Notes: a model not told the origin generated them from the letters alone. DNA of 64,000 nucleotides from Tenacibaculum larymnensis (GCF_028829235.1 NZ_JAIWJY010000004.1:124001-188000); one strand, 5' to 3'; positions 16,393 through 26,945 are shown, counted from the stretch's first letter. Program-made: numbers and translations.

Positions 16393-17250
16393 ATGAGTAA
16401 ATTAAAAATAGCCATACAAAAATCAGGAAGACTTAATCAAGACTCCTTACAAATTTTAAAAGATTGTGGAGTTTCTATTGATAACGGTAAAGATCAATTA
16501 AAAGCTTCAGCAAGTAATTTCTCGTTAGAGATATTTTATTTAAGAAATGGAGATATTCCACAGTATTTAAAAGATGGAGTTGTTGATATAGCTATTATCG
16601 GAGAAAACTTGTTAATAGAAAAAGGAGAAGGAATTCAATTTATAGAAAAACTAGGTTTTTCGAAATGTAAAGTATCCTTGGCAATTCCTAAAAATGAAGA
16701 ATATACAGGAATAAATTACTTTCAGAATAAAAAAATAGCAACCTCTTATCCAAACACAGTTTTAAAATTTCTAAAAGAGAAGAATATAAAGTCACAATTA
16801 CATATCATTAACGGTTCTGTAGAAATAGCTCCAAATATAGGTTTAGCAGACGGAATTTGTGATATTGTATCTAGTGGTTCAACTTTATTTAAAAACAACT
16901 TAAAAGAAGTAGAAGTTCTATTAAAATCGGAAGCTGTATTGGCAGTTTCACCTAATATTCAAGAAAAACAACAAGCAATACTTAACAAGTTACAATTTAG
17001 GCTTCAATCAGTATTAAAAGCAAGACAATCAAGATATGTGTTGCTAAATGCTCCGAATGAAAAACTAGACAAAATCATTGATATCTTACCAGGAATGCGT
17101 AGCCCAACAGTACTTCCTTTAGCAGAAGAAGGTTGGAGCTCTGTACATTCTGTATTAAATAAAAATCAGTTTTGGGAAATTATAGATGAGTTAAAAAACA
17201 ATGGAGCAGAAGGAATTTTGGTGTGTCCAATAGAAAAAATGGTTGTTTAA
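16393..17250 (+). CDS. hisG: ATP phosphoribosyltransferase, long form
   Basis: Committed step of histidine synthesis: ATP plus PRPP to phosphoribosyl-ATP. The N-terminal catalytic part starts KIAIQKSGRLNQDSLQIL and includes NGSVEIAPNIGLADGICDIVSSG (PRPP loop region). The C-terminal ~75 residues (from about RYVLLNAP to the end, with PGMRSPTVLPL) are the regulatory domain of the long form, so the enzyme should be feedback-inhibited by histidine and needs no HisZ. 285 residues. First structural gene after the attenuator; a 90-bp gap with a hairpin follows. Confidence 0.95.
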   Translation: MSKLKIAIQKSGRLNQDSLQILKDCGVSIDNGKDQLKASASNFSLEIFYLRNGDIPQYLKDGVVDIAIIGENLLIEKGEGIQFIEKLGFSKCKVSLAIPKNEEYTGINYFQNKKIATSYPNTVLKFLKEKNIKSQLHIINGSVEIAPNIGLADGICDIVSSGSTLFKNNLKEVEVLLKSEAVLAVSPNIQEKQQAILNKLQFRLQSVLKARQSRYVLLNAPNEKLDKIIDILPGMRSPTVLPLAEEGWSSVHSVLNKNQFWEIIDELKNNGAEGILVCPIEKMVV

Positions 17251-17280
17251 TCACAGGGGAAAATAGCCAAGGATTTATTT

Positions 17281-17309
17281 CCTCGTACTTATACGGACTA
17301 CAGTCGAGG
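17281..17309 (+). other. Hairpin in the hisG-hisD gap
   Basis: CCTCG (17281-17285) pairs with CGAGG (17305-17309), continued by ACT/AGT across a one-base bulge. It is more GC-rich than the surroundings and has no T run, so it is unlikely to be a terminator. The other gaps in the operon hold no such stem. Confidence 0.4.
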
Positions 17310-17340
17310 TATGACAGTTAAAAACAATAAAAATAAACAG

Positions 17341-18630
17341 ATGAAAATTATAAAAAATCCAATAGCACAAACATGGAGTTCACTTTGTAAAAGGGCTACG
17401 ATAAATGAAAACAGCTTACAAGAAACTGTGAAAACCATACTTAATGATGTAAAACTAAATAAAGATAAAGCCTTAAAAAAGTATACTCAATTATTTGATG
17501 GAGTCTCTCTAAACTCTTTAAAAGTATCTGAAAAAGAGCTGGAAGAAGCAGAAAAACTAGTTTCAGACGAGTTAAAATCTGCTATACAATTAGCAAAATC
17601 TAATATTGAAAAATTTCACACTTCTCAAAAAGAAGAAACTAAAAAAGTAATAACAACAAAAGGAGTTACATGTTGGAGGAAGAATGTTGCTATCGAAAAA
17701 GTAGGTTTATACATTCCAGGAGGGTCAGCCCCTTTATTTTCTTCAATTTTAATGCTGGGAGTTCCTGCTAAAATAGCAGGTTGTAAAGAAATAATATTAT
17801 GCACACCAACCAATAAAGAAGGTAAAGTGAATGCAGCTATTTTATATACTGCATCTTTAGTAGGAGTAACTAAAATTTTTAAAGTAGGTGGTGCACAGGC
17901 AATTGGAGCTATGGCATACGGAACAGAAACAATTCCTCAAGTATATAAAATTTTAGGACCAGGAAATCAATTTGTAACTAAGGCAAAAGAGTTGGTACAA
18001 CAGCAAGGAGTAGCTATTGATATACCAGCAGGTCCTAGTGAAGTACTTGTTATTGCTGATGAAACTAGCAATCCTGTATTTGTAGCAGCTGATTTGTTGT
18101 CGCAAGCAGAACACGGAGCAGACAGTCAATCAGTATTGGTAACTACTAACGAAGAAGTTGCTAAAAATGTGGAAGTAGAGTTAAAGAAACAGCTAGTAGG
18201 TTTACCTAGGAAAGAACTAGCAAAAAAAGCAATAGAAAATAGTTTTACAGTGGTTTTTAACTCTAAAGAAGAATGTATAAACTTTAGTAACGAGTATGCA
18301 CCAGAACACTTAATTATAGCATCAGAAAAAGCTTCTGAATATATTGATGGAGTTATGAATGCAGGTTCAGTATTTTTAGGAAATTATAGTTGTGAAAGTG
18401 CTGGAGATTATGCTAGTGGAACCAATCACACATTGCCTACAAACGGTTATGCAAAAAACTACAGTGGTGTTTCGTTAGATAGTTTTGTGAAGAAAATAAC
18501 CTTTCAAGAAGTAACTAAAGAAGGTATAGACAACCTAGGTGAAGCTATAGAATTGATGGCAGAAGCTGAAGGTTTACAAGCACACAAAAATGCAATAACA
18601 GTTAGATTAAAAGAGCTTAATAATGTTTAA
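17341..18630 (+). CDS. hisD: Histidinol dehydrogenase
   Basis: Zinc enzyme that oxidises histidinol to histidine by two NAD-dependent steps. Motifs: GLYIPGGSAPLFSSILMLG, VGGAQAIGAMAYGTETIP, DIPAGPSEVLVIAD, the catalytic His region LSQAEHGADSQS, and SCESAGDYASGTNHTLPT. I chose ATG 17341 (MKIIKNPIAQTW); an in-frame ATG 30 bases earlier adds ten Lys/Asn-rich residues not expected of the family. 429 residues from 17341. It overlaps hisC by 8 bp. Confidence 0.93.
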   Translation: MKIIKNPIAQTWSSLCKRATINENSLQETVKTILNDVKLNKDKALKKYTQLFDGVSLNSLKVSEKELEEAEKLVSDELKSAIQLAKSNIEKFHTSQKEETKKVITTKGVTCWRKNVAIEKVGLYIPGGSAPLFSSILMLGVPAKIAGCKEIILCTPTNKEGKVNAAILYTASLVGVTKIFKVGGAQAIGAMAYGTETIPQVYKILGPGNQFVTKAKELVQQQGVAIDIPAGPSEVLVIADETSNPVFVAADLLSQAEHGADSQSVLVTTNEEVAKNVEVELKKQLVGLPRKELAKKAIENSFTVVFNSKEECINFSNEYAPEHLIIASEKASEYIDGVMNAGSVFLGNYSCESAGDYASGTNHTLPTNGYAKNYSGVSLDSFVKKITFQEVTKEGIDNLGEAIELMAEAEGLQAHKNAITVRLKELNNV

Positions 18631-19681
18631 TTTAGAAAAAATAGTACGACCTAATATTCAACAGCTAAAAGCCTATTCTTCTGCTAGAGATGAATTCAAA
18701 GGAATTGCTGAAGTATATTTAGACGCCAATGAGAACCCATTTGGTAACTTGAATCGTTATCCAGATCCACAACAAATGGCAATTAAAAAACGATTGTCTG
18801 AAATTAAAGGTGTAAATGAGAATCAAATCTTTATAGGAAATGGAAGTGATGAAGTAATCGATTTAGCATTTAGAATATTTTGTAATCCAGGGAAAGACAA
18901 AGCACTAACTTTTAAACCCTCATATGGAATGTATAATGTTTCCGCAGCCATAAATGATATTGAATTAATTGAATTAGCTTTAAATCAAGATTTTCAGATA
19001 AATACAGATGTTTTAGAACGTTATTTAGAAGATGAAAATTTAAAATTAATATTCATCTGCTCACCAAATAACCCAACAGGAAATTGCTTTGAAGATGAAA
19101 CAATTGAGTTTATTCTTAGTAAATTCAAAGGAATTGTAATTATTGATGAAGCCTATATTGATTTTAGCACTAAAGAATCTTTTATAAATCAATTAAAAAA
19201 CTATCAAAATCTAATTATTAGCCAAACCTTTAGTAAAGCATGGGGGTTAGCAGGTGTTAGAGTTGGAGTAGCGTATGCTAATTCTGATATTATAAACCTC
19301 TATAATAAGGTAAAACCTCCTTATAATATTAGTGCTTTAAATCAAGAAGCTGTACTTAATAAGCTAGATAATTTAGCTCAGTTTGAAATTGAGAAAAATA
19401 TAATTCTAAATGAAAAGGAAAAATTAGAAAAGCAGCTAGAGGAAGTTGAACTGGTTAAAAAAGTATATCCTTCAGAAGCTAATTTTCTACTAATAGAGGT
19501 TAGAAATGCGAATGAGTTATATACTCAATTAGTAGCTCAAAAAATTATAACGAGAAACAGGAATAGCTTGGTAAATAATTGCATACGAATTACAATAGGA
19601 AGTGAGAAAGAAAACAAAAAATTAATGACAGCATTAAAAGAATTGAGTGTTACATCTGATAAAGTTGAAAATTCACTTTAA
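18623..19681 (+). CDS. hisC: Histidinol-phosphate aminotransferase
   Basis: PLP enzyme converting imidazole acetol phosphate and glutamate to histidinol phosphate. Fold type I marks: [42 protein letters not shown], the PLP lysine in [16 protein letters not shown], and the C-terminal NCIRITIGS arginine. 352 residues. The start lies inside the end of hisD (8-bp overlap), so the two are translated together. Confidence 0.95.
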   Translation: MFNLEKIVRPNIQQLKAYSSARDEFKGIAEVYLDANENPFGNLNRYPDPQQMAIKKRLSEIKGVNENQIFIGNGSDEVIDLAFRIFCNPGKDKALTFKPSYGMYNVSAAINDIELIELALNQDFQINTDVLERYLEDENLKLIFICSPNNPTGNCFEDETIEFILSKFKGIVIIDEAYIDFSTKESFINQLKNYQNLIISQTFSKAWGLAGVRVGVAYANSDIINLYNKVKPPYNISALNQEAVLNKLDNLAQFEIEKNIILNEKEKLEKQLEEVELVKKVYPSEANFLLIEVRNANELYTQLVAQKIITRNRNSLVNNCIRITIGSEKENKKLMTALKELSVTSDKVENSL

Positions 19682-19695
19682 ATTTTAAAAAGACG

Positions 19696-20829
19696 ATGAA
19701 AAAAATATTATTTATAGATAGAGATGGTACCTTAATCAAAGAACCAGCAGATGAACAAACAGATTCATTTGAGAAATTACAATTCTATCCGAAAGTTTTT
19801 CAAGGATTGAGTAAAATAGCCAAAGAACTCGATTTTGAATTAGTGTTAGTCACTAATCAAGATGGATTAGGAACGGAAGCATATCCAGAAAACACGTTTT
19901 GGCCAGTACACAACTTTGTGATGAATACCTTAAAAGAAGAAGGTATTGAGTTCGCAGAGGAAATCATTGACAGAACCTTTGCTAAAGACAATCAACCTAC
20001 AAGAAAACCAAACACAGGCTTATTAACAAAATACTTTTCTAAAGAGTATGATTTGAAAAACTCTTTCGTGATTGGTGACCGTTTAACCGATGTAGAACTC
20101 GCTAAAAATTTGGGTGCTCAAGGAATTTACATCAATGATGAAACGAATTTAGGAACTGATGAAATTACTGTAAAAAGAGAGGAACTAGACGATTTTATAG
20201 CTTTAGAGAGTAACGATTGGAATACGATTTATGAGTTTTTAAAATTGGAGGAACGTTCTGCCTCTATTGAAAGAAACACCAATGAAACTCAAATAAAAAT
20301 AGAAGTAAATTTAGATGGAACAGGGAAAAGTACGATTGATACAGGTATTGCTTTTTTCGATCATATGTTAGATCAAATAGCGCGTCATGGTCAAGTTGAT
20401 TTGAACATTCAAGTAACAGGTGACTTAGAAGTAGATGAACACCATACTATTGAAGACACAGCGATAGCATTAGGAGAAGTGTTTTATAAAGCATTGGGAA
20501 ATAAACTAGGGATTGAACGTTACGGATTCTGTTTACCAATGGATGATTGTTTAGCGCAAGTAGCCATTGATTTTGGTGGAAGAAACTGGATGGTTTGGGA
20601 AGCTGATTTTAAACGAGAAATGATAGGTAAAATGCCTACGGAAATGTTTTATCACTTCTTTAAGTCGTTTACAGATGGTGCTAAATGTAATTTAAATATC
20701 AAAGCAGAAGGTACTAACGAACATCACAAAATAGAAGCTATTTTCAAAGCTTTTGCAAAAGCGATAAAAGTAGCTGTAAAAAGAGATGTAGAGAAGATGG
20801 TTTTACCATCAACAAAAGGAGTTCTGTAA
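19696..20829 (+). CDS. hisB: Bifunctional histidinol-phosphatase / imidazoleglycerol-phosphate dehydratase
   Basis: Two-domain enzyme. Residues ~1-165: HAD-type histidinol-phosphate phosphatase with nucleophile motif FIDRDGTL (D8, D10), TNQDGLGT and [16 protein letters not shown]. Residues ~185-377: dehydratase with the metal motif [27 protein letters not shown] and [19 protein letters not shown]. The Zn-binding Cys/His loop of the enterobacterial phosphatase is absent; its place reads [13 protein letters not shown], which seems usual in Bacteroidota (from memory). 377 residues; complete. Confidence 0.94.
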   Translation: MKKILFIDRDGTLIKEPADEQTDSFEKLQFYPKVFQGLSKIAKELDFELVLVTNQDGLGTEAYPENTFWPVHNFVMNTLKEEGIEFAEEIIDRTFAKDNQPTRKPNTGLLTKYFSKEYDLKNSFVIGDRLTDVELAKNLGAQGIYINDETNLGTDEITVKREELDDFIALESNDWNTIYEFLKLEERSASIERNTNETQIKIEVNLDGTGKSTIDTGIAFFDHMLDQIARHGQVDLNIQVTGDLEVDEHHTIEDTAIALGEVFYKALGNKLGIERYGFCLPMDDCLAQVAIDFGGRNWMVWEADFKREMIGKMPTEMFYHFFKSFTDGAKCNLNIKAEGTNEHHKIEAIFKAFAKAIKVAVKRDVEKMVLPSTKGVL

Positions 20830-20913
20830 TCAATTACGAATTAAAAATTATGAATTACTCAATAGTATGAGAAAATAATTTGTAATTAAAAATTCATCAT
20901 TCATAATTAAAAT
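20830..20913. repeat. AT-rich repeat in the hisB-hisH gap
   Basis: The gap contains several copies, in both orientations, of a word close to AATTAYGAATT (for example near 20832-20856 and 20877-20910), with ATTAAAAATT occurring twice. Such AATTACGAATTAAAAATT-like clusters are dispersed in flavobacterial genomes (from memory). It does not form a T-tailed terminator and does not seem to break the operon. Confidence 0.5.
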
Positions 20914-21495
20914 ATGATAGCTATTATAAAATATAATGCAGGTAATATACGATCGGTACAAAATGCGTTAACTCGCTTGGGGTACGAAAGTATTATTACC
21001 GATAATCCAGAAGAAATACAATCGGCAGGTAAAGTAATATTTCCAGGGGTTGGAGAAGCTAGTTCAGCAATGCAATACTTAAAAGAAAGAAATCTTGATG
21101 AATTAATTGTTTCTCTAAAGCAACCTGTACTAGGAATTTGTCTGGGACTACAACTAATGTGTACATATTCAGAAGAAGGAGACACTAGATGTTTGGGCAT
21201 TTTTGATGCGCGTACAAAACAATTTCCTCCAAAAGAAAAAGTCCCACATATGGGGTGGAATAATTTTTCTGAATTAAAATCATCTAAACTGTTTACAAAC
21301 ATAGCTCTAGAAGATGATGTATACTACGTTCATGGGTATTATGCAGAAGTGTCTAAAAACACATTGGCAATCTGCGATTATATTCTTCCGTTTAGTACCG
21401 TTATGCAGCAAGATAATTTTTACGCGATGCAATTTCATCCTGAAAAATCAGCCGATGTTGGAGAGCATTTATTGAAGAATTTTTTAGAGTTATAA
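20914..21495 (+). CDS. hisH: Imidazole glycerol phosphate synthase, glutaminase subunit
   Basis: Class I glutamine amidotransferase that feeds ammonia to HisF. Catalytic triad visible: Cys in [10 protein letters not shown] (about residue 77), His and Glu in MQFHPEKS near the end; also [13 protein letters not shown] at the N-terminus and PHMGWNNF. 193 residues. 14 bp before hisA. Confidence 0.95.
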   Translation: MIAIIKYNAGNIRSVQNALTRLGYESIITDNPEEIQSAGKVIFPGVGEASSAMQYLKERNLDELIVSLKQPVLGICLGLQLMCTYSEEGDTRCLGIFDARTKQFPPKEKVPHMGWNNFSELKSSKLFTNIALEDDVYYVHGYYAEVSKNTLAICDYILPFSTVMQQDNFYAMQFHPEKSADVGEHLLKNFLEL

Positions 21496-21508
21496 AAAGA
21501 GATTAAAA

Positions 21509-22225
21509 ATGAGAATTATACCCGCAATAGATATTATAGATGGAAAATGTGTCCGCTTGACAAAAGGCGACTACAATACCAAAAAAATATATAACGAGAA
21601 CCCGTTAGAAGTAGCGAAAGAGTTTGAGACAAACGGAATAGAATACTTACATGTTGTTGATTTAGATGGCGCAAAATCTAGTCGAATTATAAACCACAAA
21701 GTATTAGAACAAATAGCAACGAAAACCAATTTAAAAATTGATTTTGGAGGAGGTCTAAAATCAGATGAAGATGCTCGAATAGCATTTGAAAGTGGAGCAA
21801 ATCAAATAACAGGAGGAAGTATAGCGGTAAAGGATCCAGATGTTTTTATTGGATGGTTAACTAAATATGGTATGGATAAAATAATCTTGGGAGCAGATTG
21901 TAAAGACAGAAAAATTGCGACCAATGGTTGGTTGCAAACCTCAGAAGTTGATGTTGTTGAATTTATAAGTGAATATCAAGAAATAGGTATTGCAAATACT
22001 ATTTGTACAGATGTAGCTAAAGATGGAATGTTACAAGGCGCTTCTTTAGATTTATATTTAGAAATTTTGAGTAAAACCTCAGTAAACTTAATAGCGAGTG
22101 GAGGAGTAGCTAATATCAATGATTTACATCGATTAAAAGAAATTGGTTGTGAAGGAGCCATTGTAGGTAAAGCCATTTATGAAGGAAACATAAGTTTAAA
22201 AGAATTACAAGAATTTATAAGCTAA
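21509..22225 (+). CDS. hisA: ProFAR isomerase
   Basis: Amadori isomerisation of ProFAR to PRFAR in a TIM barrel. N-terminal [17 protein letters not shown] with the catalytic Asp, [20 protein letters not shown], the second catalytic Asp in [12 protein letters not shown], and [13 protein letters not shown]. 238 residues. It ends 3 bp before hisF, its structural relative. Confidence 0.95.
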   Translation: MRIIPAIDIIDGKCVRLTKGDYNTKKIYNENPLEVAKEFETNGIEYLHVVDLDGAKSSRIINHKVLEQIATKTNLKIDFGGGLKSDEDARIAFESGANQITGGSIAVKDPDVFIGWLTKYGMDKIILGADCKDRKIATNGWLQTSEVDVVEFISEYQEIGIANTICTDVAKDGMLQGASLDLYLEILSKTSVNLIASGGVANINDLHRLKEIGCEGAIVGKAIYEGNISLKELQEFIS

Positions 22226-22228
22226 GAG

Positions 22229-22981
22229 ATGTTAAAGAAAAGAATTATCCCATGTTTGGATATAAAAAACGGACGAACTGTAAAGGGAGTTAATTTTATT
22301 GATATTAAGGATGCAGGAGATCCAGTAGAATTAGCAAAACAATATGTAAAACAAGGAGCAGATGAATTGGTGTTTTTAGATATTACAGCCACCTTAGAAA
22401 ACAGAAAAACATTAGTTGAGTTGGTAAAAACAATTGCACAAGAGATTAATATTCCATTTACTGTTGGTGGTGGTATTAGTACTGTTGAAGATGCAGTGGC
22501 CTTAATACAAGCAGGAGCCGATAAAGTAAGTATCAATTCTTCCGCAGTAAAAAATCCGCAATTAATTACTGATTTAAAAAATAGATTCGGAAGTCAGTTT
22601 GTGGTTGTAGCCATTGATACTAAAAATGTAAACGGACAATGGAAAGTCTTCACTAAAGGAGGCACTTTTGAAACCGAATTAGAAACAGTGAGTTGGGCAA
22701 AAGAGGTAGAAAAATTAGGTGCTGGTGAAATATTATTAACCTCTATGAATAGTGATGGTACCAAAAACGGATTTGATATTGAAGTAACTAACGCGGTAAG
22801 CAAAACTGTTAATATTCCTGTGATTGCCTCTGGTGGTGCAGGAAAGGTAGAGCACTTTATAGAAGTTTTTACAAAAACAGAAGCCAGTGCAGGATTGGCT
22901 GCTAGTATCTTTCACTTTGGTGAAATACCGGTACCCGAACTAAAAAACGAATTAAAAAAACAAAACATAGCTATACGATGA
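22229..22981 (+). CDS. hisF: Imidazole glycerol phosphate synthase, cyclase subunit
   Basis: Closes the imidazole ring of PRFAR using ammonia from HisH, giving IGP and AICAR. TIM barrel with catalytic Asp11 in [37 protein letters not shown], and the second Asp in [14 protein letters not shown]; ends with [19 protein letters not shown] sequence and a normal C-terminus. 250 residues. ATGA overlap of 4 bp with hisIE. Confidence 0.95.
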   Translation: MLKKRIIPCLDIKNGRTVKGVNFIDIKDAGDPVELAKQYVKQGADELVFLDITATLENRKTLVELVKTIAQEINIPFTVGGGISTVEDAVALIQAGADKVSINSSAVKNPQLITDLKNRFGSQFVVVAIDTKNVNGQWKVFTKGGTFETELETVSWAKEVEKLGAGEILLTSMNSDGTKNGFDIEVTNAVSKTVNIPVIASGGAGKVEHFIEVFTKTEASAGLAASIFHFGEIPVPELKNELKKQNIAIR

Positions 22982-23562
22982 ATATAGATTTTTCAAAAGG
23001 AAATGGGTTGGTTCCAGTAGTAATACAAAATAATATCACCTTACAAGTACTAATGTTAGGGTACATGAATGAAGAAGCCTTTACTAAAACGAAAAAAGAA
23101 GGAAAAGTTACTTTTTATAGCCGAAGTAAAAATAGACATTGGACAAAAGGTGAGGAATCAGGAAACTTTTTATGGGTAAAAGATATTCTAATAGATTGTG
23201 ATAGTGATACTTTGTTGATTAAAGCTACTCCCGAAGGACCTACTTGTCATAAAGGAACAACTTCTTGCTTTGGAGAGGAAACGTCTAAAGGCTTTTTGTA
23301 TTCATTAGAAAGTATTATTTCTGACAGAATAGATAATAATGTTGAAACGTCTTATACTAATAAACTTTATAAAAGAGGAATTAACAAAGTAGCTCAAAAA
23401 GTAGGAGAGGAAGCTGTAGAAGTGGTCATCGAAGCAAAAGATAACAATGATGATTTATTTAAAAACGAAGCTGCTGATTTACTATATCACTATTTAATTT
23501 TACTAAAAGCCAAAGGTTTTACGATTACTGATATAGAAGAAGTTTTAAAAAATAGAAATTAA
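22978..23562 (+). CDS. hisIE: Bifunctional phosphoribosyl-AMP cyclohydrolase / phosphoribosyl-ATP pyrophosphatase
   Basis: Second and third steps of the pathway. HisI part (1-~110): [31 protein letters not shown], and the metal-binding [21 protein letters not shown]. HisE part (~115-194): [19 protein letters not shown] and [14 protein letters not shown] (MazG-like helices). 194 residues. With this gene the window encodes all ten reactions of histidine synthesis. Confidence 0.95.
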   Translation: MNIDFSKGNGLVPVVIQNNITLQVLMLGYMNEEAFTKTKKEGKVTFYSRSKNRHWTKGEESGNFLWVKDILIDCDSDTLLIKATPEGPTCHKGTTSCFGEETSKGFLYSLESIISDRIDNNVETSYTNKLYKRGINKVAQKVGEEAVEVVIEAKDNNDDLFKNEAADLLYHYLILLKAKGFTITDIEEVLKNRN

Positions 23563-23580
23563 CAAGTAGTTAATTATGTA

Positions 23581-23623
23581 ACAATCCAAATAGAAGGTTT
23601 TATAAGCTTTCTATTTGGATTGT
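23581..23623. terminator. Hairpin between the his operon and the convergent amidohydrolase gene
   Basis: Perfect 15-bp inverted repeat, 23581-23595 with 23609-23623 (core ATCCAAATAGAA / TTCTATTTGGAT). It lies between two convergent stops. The T runs are short, so its strength is uncertain. Confidence 0.6.
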
Positions 23624-23649
23624 AATATTGTATATTGTTGATCATAGAG

Positions 23650-25071
23650 CTATAAACTCCTTCTATTTTTCCATTGAAATTTTTCTTTATTAGCATCATT
23701 CCAATTAGCTACTTTTAAGAGCATAGTATCAATTTTAGTTTTATCAAGCCATTTTCCATCGACAAATACACCTGATATTGTACGTGTGTTATTAATATTT
23801 TCTAATGGATTTTTATCTAAAAAAATTAAATCAGCAAACTTTCCTGTTTCAATAGTACCAATTTTATCGCCGATTTCTAGCCATTCAGCAGGTAACCTAG
23901 TTGCAGAAGCTAAGGCTTCTTCAGTTGTTAATCCAGCCTCTACTAGTAATTCCAATTCATCATGAAGAGAAAATCCCCAAACAATTCCAGAAATACCGGC
24001 ATCTGTTCCTGCAAGCATAGGTACACCTTCTTCTTTAAAAGCTTTCACAATCTGTATATGAAAGTCTTTCTGTTTATTAAAGAATTCAATTAATTTAGGA
24101 GAAGATCCAGAAAAACGATTCGAGTTTAACCATTTACTCTGCATTAATGGGTGTACATACTTTAAACTTGGTAGGTTTTGAATATTTTCTGGTGATTTAG
24201 CCTGATTTAAAATCCAAACCATGTTAGATAAATTCGGAATTAACCAAGTATTATTTTCTTTAGCTAAATGAGCAAACTCTTGTGCTTTTTCATAACTAAA
24301 ATCATTCGTTTGTTTAGATAATTCTTCAGCATGTGCAATGAGTCCAAAATGTGGTACAAATAAATCTTCAGCTGGTTTTCCTTCAAAAGTTGTTGGAATG
24401 TGTCCAACAACTTTCATATTTTGTTTCTCTGCTTCATCAATAACAGCTTTAAAAGTTTCTTCGTTTAACCAAGTATAAACCTTTATGAATCTATAACCTA
24501 AACCTTTAGCATTTCTAACCGATTGTCTTCCTTCTATAGGGGTCGTAGCTTTTATTTCATTGCCTTTACCATCAATTACAGCAGCTATTGCCATACGAGG
24601 TCCAATAACACTTTTTTCCATTATTTTATCTCTTTGTGAAAAGTGTCCAAGCCTTCCGCTTAATTCAAATACTGTAGTAACTCCGTTTGCTATGTATGGA
24701 GTCATTAAGTTCTGTGTGTTAAAGTTTACTGTAGAACCTCTAGTTGCATATCCTTGAGAAAAACTACCATTGCTCAGCGTATGTACGTGCATATCAATTA
24801 GTCCAGGAATAAGCCATTTATCTTTTCCGTCAATAATTGTTGCTTTAGAAGGGACAGAATCATTTATAGACTCTATTTTGTTATTATGAATTACCACTGT
24901 GGCATTTTTAATGACATTATTATCTTCTGTCATCGGTATTACATTGACGTTTTTTATAACGTATGTATTACTGTCTTTTTTAGTTTCTGGTTTGTTGTTT
25001 TTTGTACAGTTAAGTAATAAAAATGATACTGTTAGGAGTAATAATAAATTACTAATTTTTAGATATTTCAT
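23650..25071 (-). CDS. Amidohydrolase-family lipoprotein
   Basis: A 473-residue metal-dependent amidohydrolase with a lipoprotein signal peptide (lipobox LLNC, Cys about residue 22), so it is anchored in the periplasm. Metal ligands are all there: DMHVHT (HxH), a candidate carboxylated Lys in RFIKVYTW, VGHIPTT, LIAHAEE and GTDAGISG, with the ADLIFLDKNPLENI composite-domain end. It resembles imidazolonepropionase/prolidase-like members of the family, and the place next to the his operon may be chance. Substrate unknown. Confidence 0.87.
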   Translation of the reverse strand: MKYLKISNLLLLLTVSFLLLNCTKNNKPETKKDSNTYVIKNVNVIPMTEDNNVIKNATVVIHNNKIESINDSVPSKATIIDGKDKWLIPGLIDMHVHTLSNGSFSQGYATRGSTVNFNTQNLMTPYIANGVTTVFELSGRLGHFSQRDKIMEKSVIGPRMAIAAVIDGKGNEIKATTPIEGRQSVRNAKGLGYRFIKVYTWLNEETFKAVIDEAEKQNMKVVGHIPTTFEGKPAEDLFVPHFGLIAHAEELSKQTNDFSYEKAQEFAHLAKENNTWLIPNLSNMVWILNQAKSPENIQNLPSLKYVHPLMQSKWLNSNRFSGSSPKLIEFFNKQKDFHIQIVKAFKEEGVPMLAGTDAGISGIVWGFSLHDELELLVEAGLTTEEALASATRLPAEWLEIGDKIGTIETGKFADLIFLDKNPLENINNTRTISGVFVDGKWLDKTKIDTMLLKVANWNDANKEKFQWKNRRSL

Positions 25072-25153
25072 GCAGTTTAGTTTTCTTGTAGACGTTTTAG
25101 AATAAAAAATGTTACAGATGACAAGAAATGAGGGATATTAATGATTGATTGTC

Positions 25154-25161
25154 TATTTTTG
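25154..25161 (+). promoter_or_regulatory. TAnnTTTG box directly before the methyltransferase start
   Basis: TATTTTTG ends 4 nt before ATG 25166. If used, transcription would start at or within the start codon region, giving a leaderless mRNA. Confidence 0.4.
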
Positions 25162-25165
25162 TAAT

Positions 25166-26320
25166 ATGAAAGAAGCCTTACATCAACTGTTTACTGAGTT
25201 TCAAAATAGCATACAAAAAAATAATTTTGTAAAATTAACTTTAAGTAAACCAATTCGTAAAAGTGATGAATTATCGAATGTATACGTTCGCCAGATAACG
25301 TTGAAAGGAGACGTTTGTTTTCAGTTTTTATATCGATATAAAACAAACGATCAAACAAAAAACTATTCGTTTGAAGAAAGTATTGAAGAATTAACTTATT
25401 TACTTTCAGAAAAGTTTAGAGCGGCGACATTATTTACATTAGAAAATGATTTGTTGGTGTTTATTTCTAAGAAGAAGAAGGTAAGTTATAAAACTACACA
25501 ACCAAGTTTTAAGAATAAGTTACCAGAAACTCACGATAAGCCCAAAGAAAAAAGAGCTGAAAACAGCGAATATTTATATCATTTAGGTGTAACGGATAAA
25601 GAAGGAAAAGTAATTCCTAAAATGGCGGATAAATACCGTCAAATTAATAAGTATTTAGAGATTATTGAAGCTCAAATACAATCAGTTAAATTACCTAAGC
25701 ATATCAATATTGTAGATATGGGCTCAGGAAAAGGCTATTTAACTTTTGCTTTGTACGATTATTTGGTAAATCAAAAAGGATATACTGCCAGTGTAACAGG
25801 TATTGAGTTACGCCAGAGTTTAGTTGATTATTGTAATGATATTGCCAAAAAGTGTGATTTTAAAGGATTACTTTTTGTAGCACAACCAATTCAGGAGTAC
25901 GATAACAATAAAATAGATATTTTAATTGCTTTACATGCTTGTGATACAGCGACCGATGATGCTATTTACAAAGGTTTGGTTTCAAAAGCAGAATTGATTG
26001 TTTGTGCTCCGTGCTGTCATAAACAAATCCGTCAGCAAGTGAAAGGAAAAGAGCAGGAGAGCCCTTTATTAAAATATGGAATTTTTAAGGAACGTCAGTT
26101 TGAAATGGTTACTGACACCATTCGTGCTTTAATTTTAGAGAAAAACAATTATACTACCAAGGTTTTTGAGTTTATAAGCAATGAGCACACGCGTAAAAAT
26201 GTAATGCTAATTGGTGCTAAGTCATCTAAAAAAGTAGATAAAAAACGTATTGAAGCTAAAATTTCAGATTTAAAAGAAACTTATCAAATTGAGCAACACT
26301 ATTTAGAGGGATTACTATAA
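25166..26320 (+). CDS. Class I SAM-dependent methyltransferase (Methyltransf_32 type)
   Basis: A 384-residue protein. The SAM-binding motif IVDMGSGKGYLTFALYDYLV is at about residues 190-210, and a conserved CAPCCHKQIRQQ block at about 285; these fit the family that also holds eukaryotic METTL25-like proteins. The first ~140 residues are a separate region of unknown role. I chose ATG 25166 rather than an in-frame ATG at 25145, because an exact TATTTTTG box (25154-25161) lies between them. The next gene starts 10 bp after the stop and is probably co-transcribed. RNA is the likely substrate (inference). Confidence 0.8.
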   Translation: MKEALHQLFTEFQNSIQKNNFVKLTLSKPIRKSDELSNVYVRQITLKGDVCFQFLYRYKTNDQTKNYSFEESIEELTYLLSEKFRAATLFTLENDLLVFISKKKKVSYKTTQPSFKNKLPETHDKPKEKRAENSEYLYHLGVTDKEGKVIPKMADKYRQINKYLEIIEAQIQSVKLPKHINIVDMGSGKGYLTFALYDYLVNQKGYTASVTGIELRQSLVDYCNDIAKKCDFKGLLFVAQPIQEYDNNKIDILIALHACDTATDDAIYKGLVSKAELIVCAPCCHKQIRQQVKGKEQESPLLKYGIFKERQFEMVTDTIRALILEKNNYTTKVFEFISNEHTRKNVMLIGAKSSKKVDKKRIEAKISDLKETYQIEQHYLEGLL

Positions 26321-26330
26321 TGTTTTTATA

Positions 26331-26900
26331 ATGAGTACATCTGTAAGTAATGTATTTAAAAATCTTCAGCTAGAAAATGAAGAATTAAAATTAGTTGAGA
26401 GTATTTTTTCGGAGGTAACGTATAAAAAAGGCGATACCATATTACAAACGAATGAAAAAGTATACTACCAATATTATGTGATAAAAGGTTGTTTACGAAC
26501 GTTTTTTATGGATGCTAAAGGAAAAGAGCATACGATACAATTTGCTATTAACGACTGGTGGATTAGTGATTACATAGGTTATTTTTCCGAATCAGAATCT
26601 GTACTTTCTATTGAGTGTATTACAAATGCTACTGTGTTAAAAGTGGCTAAGAAGGATTTGGATAATATCTATGAAAAAGTACCCAAAATAGAACATTTTT
26701 TTAGAAAAAAGTTAGAACGTTCAACGGTAAGATTTCAGAAAAGGATTTTAAATAACTTAGTATTATCAGCTAAAGAAAGATATCATTTATTTTTGCAAAC
26801 CTATCCAAATATAGAGCAGCAAATTAAAAATTATCATTTAGCATCTTACCTAGGAATAACAACAGAAAGTTTAAGTAGAATACGAAAAGAAACTTTATAA
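26331..26900 (+). CDS. Crp/Fnr-type transcriptional regulator
   Basis: 189 residues: cyclic-nucleotide-binding-like beta-roll (about 20-115, with KGDTILQTNEKVYYQYYVIKG-like strands in the first part) and a reduced C-terminal helix-turn-helix ending LGITTESLSRIRKETL. It lacks the cysteines of a [4Fe-4S] Fnr sensor. Flavobacterial members of this size are mostly uncharacterised. It follows the methyltransferase by 10 bp and precedes the DJ-1 gene, which has its own promoter box. Confidence 0.85.
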   Translation: MSTSVSNVFKNLQLENEELKLVESIFSEVTYKKGDTILQTNEKVYYQYYVIKGCLRTFFMDAKGKEHTIQFAINDWWISDYIGYFSESESVLSIECITNATVLKVAKKDLDNIYEKVPKIEHFFRKKLERSTVRFQKRILNNLVLSAKERYHLFLQTYPNIEQQIKNYHLASYLGITTESLSRIRKETL

Positions 26901-26945
26901 AGGTCTTTATTACCATACATCAATTTTTTTTCACCTTTCATATAC

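Noticed and set aside
20907..21302. A 131-codon minus-strand frame opposite hisH.
   Set aside because: It is antisense to a clear HisH gene; its content follows from the codon pattern of hisH.
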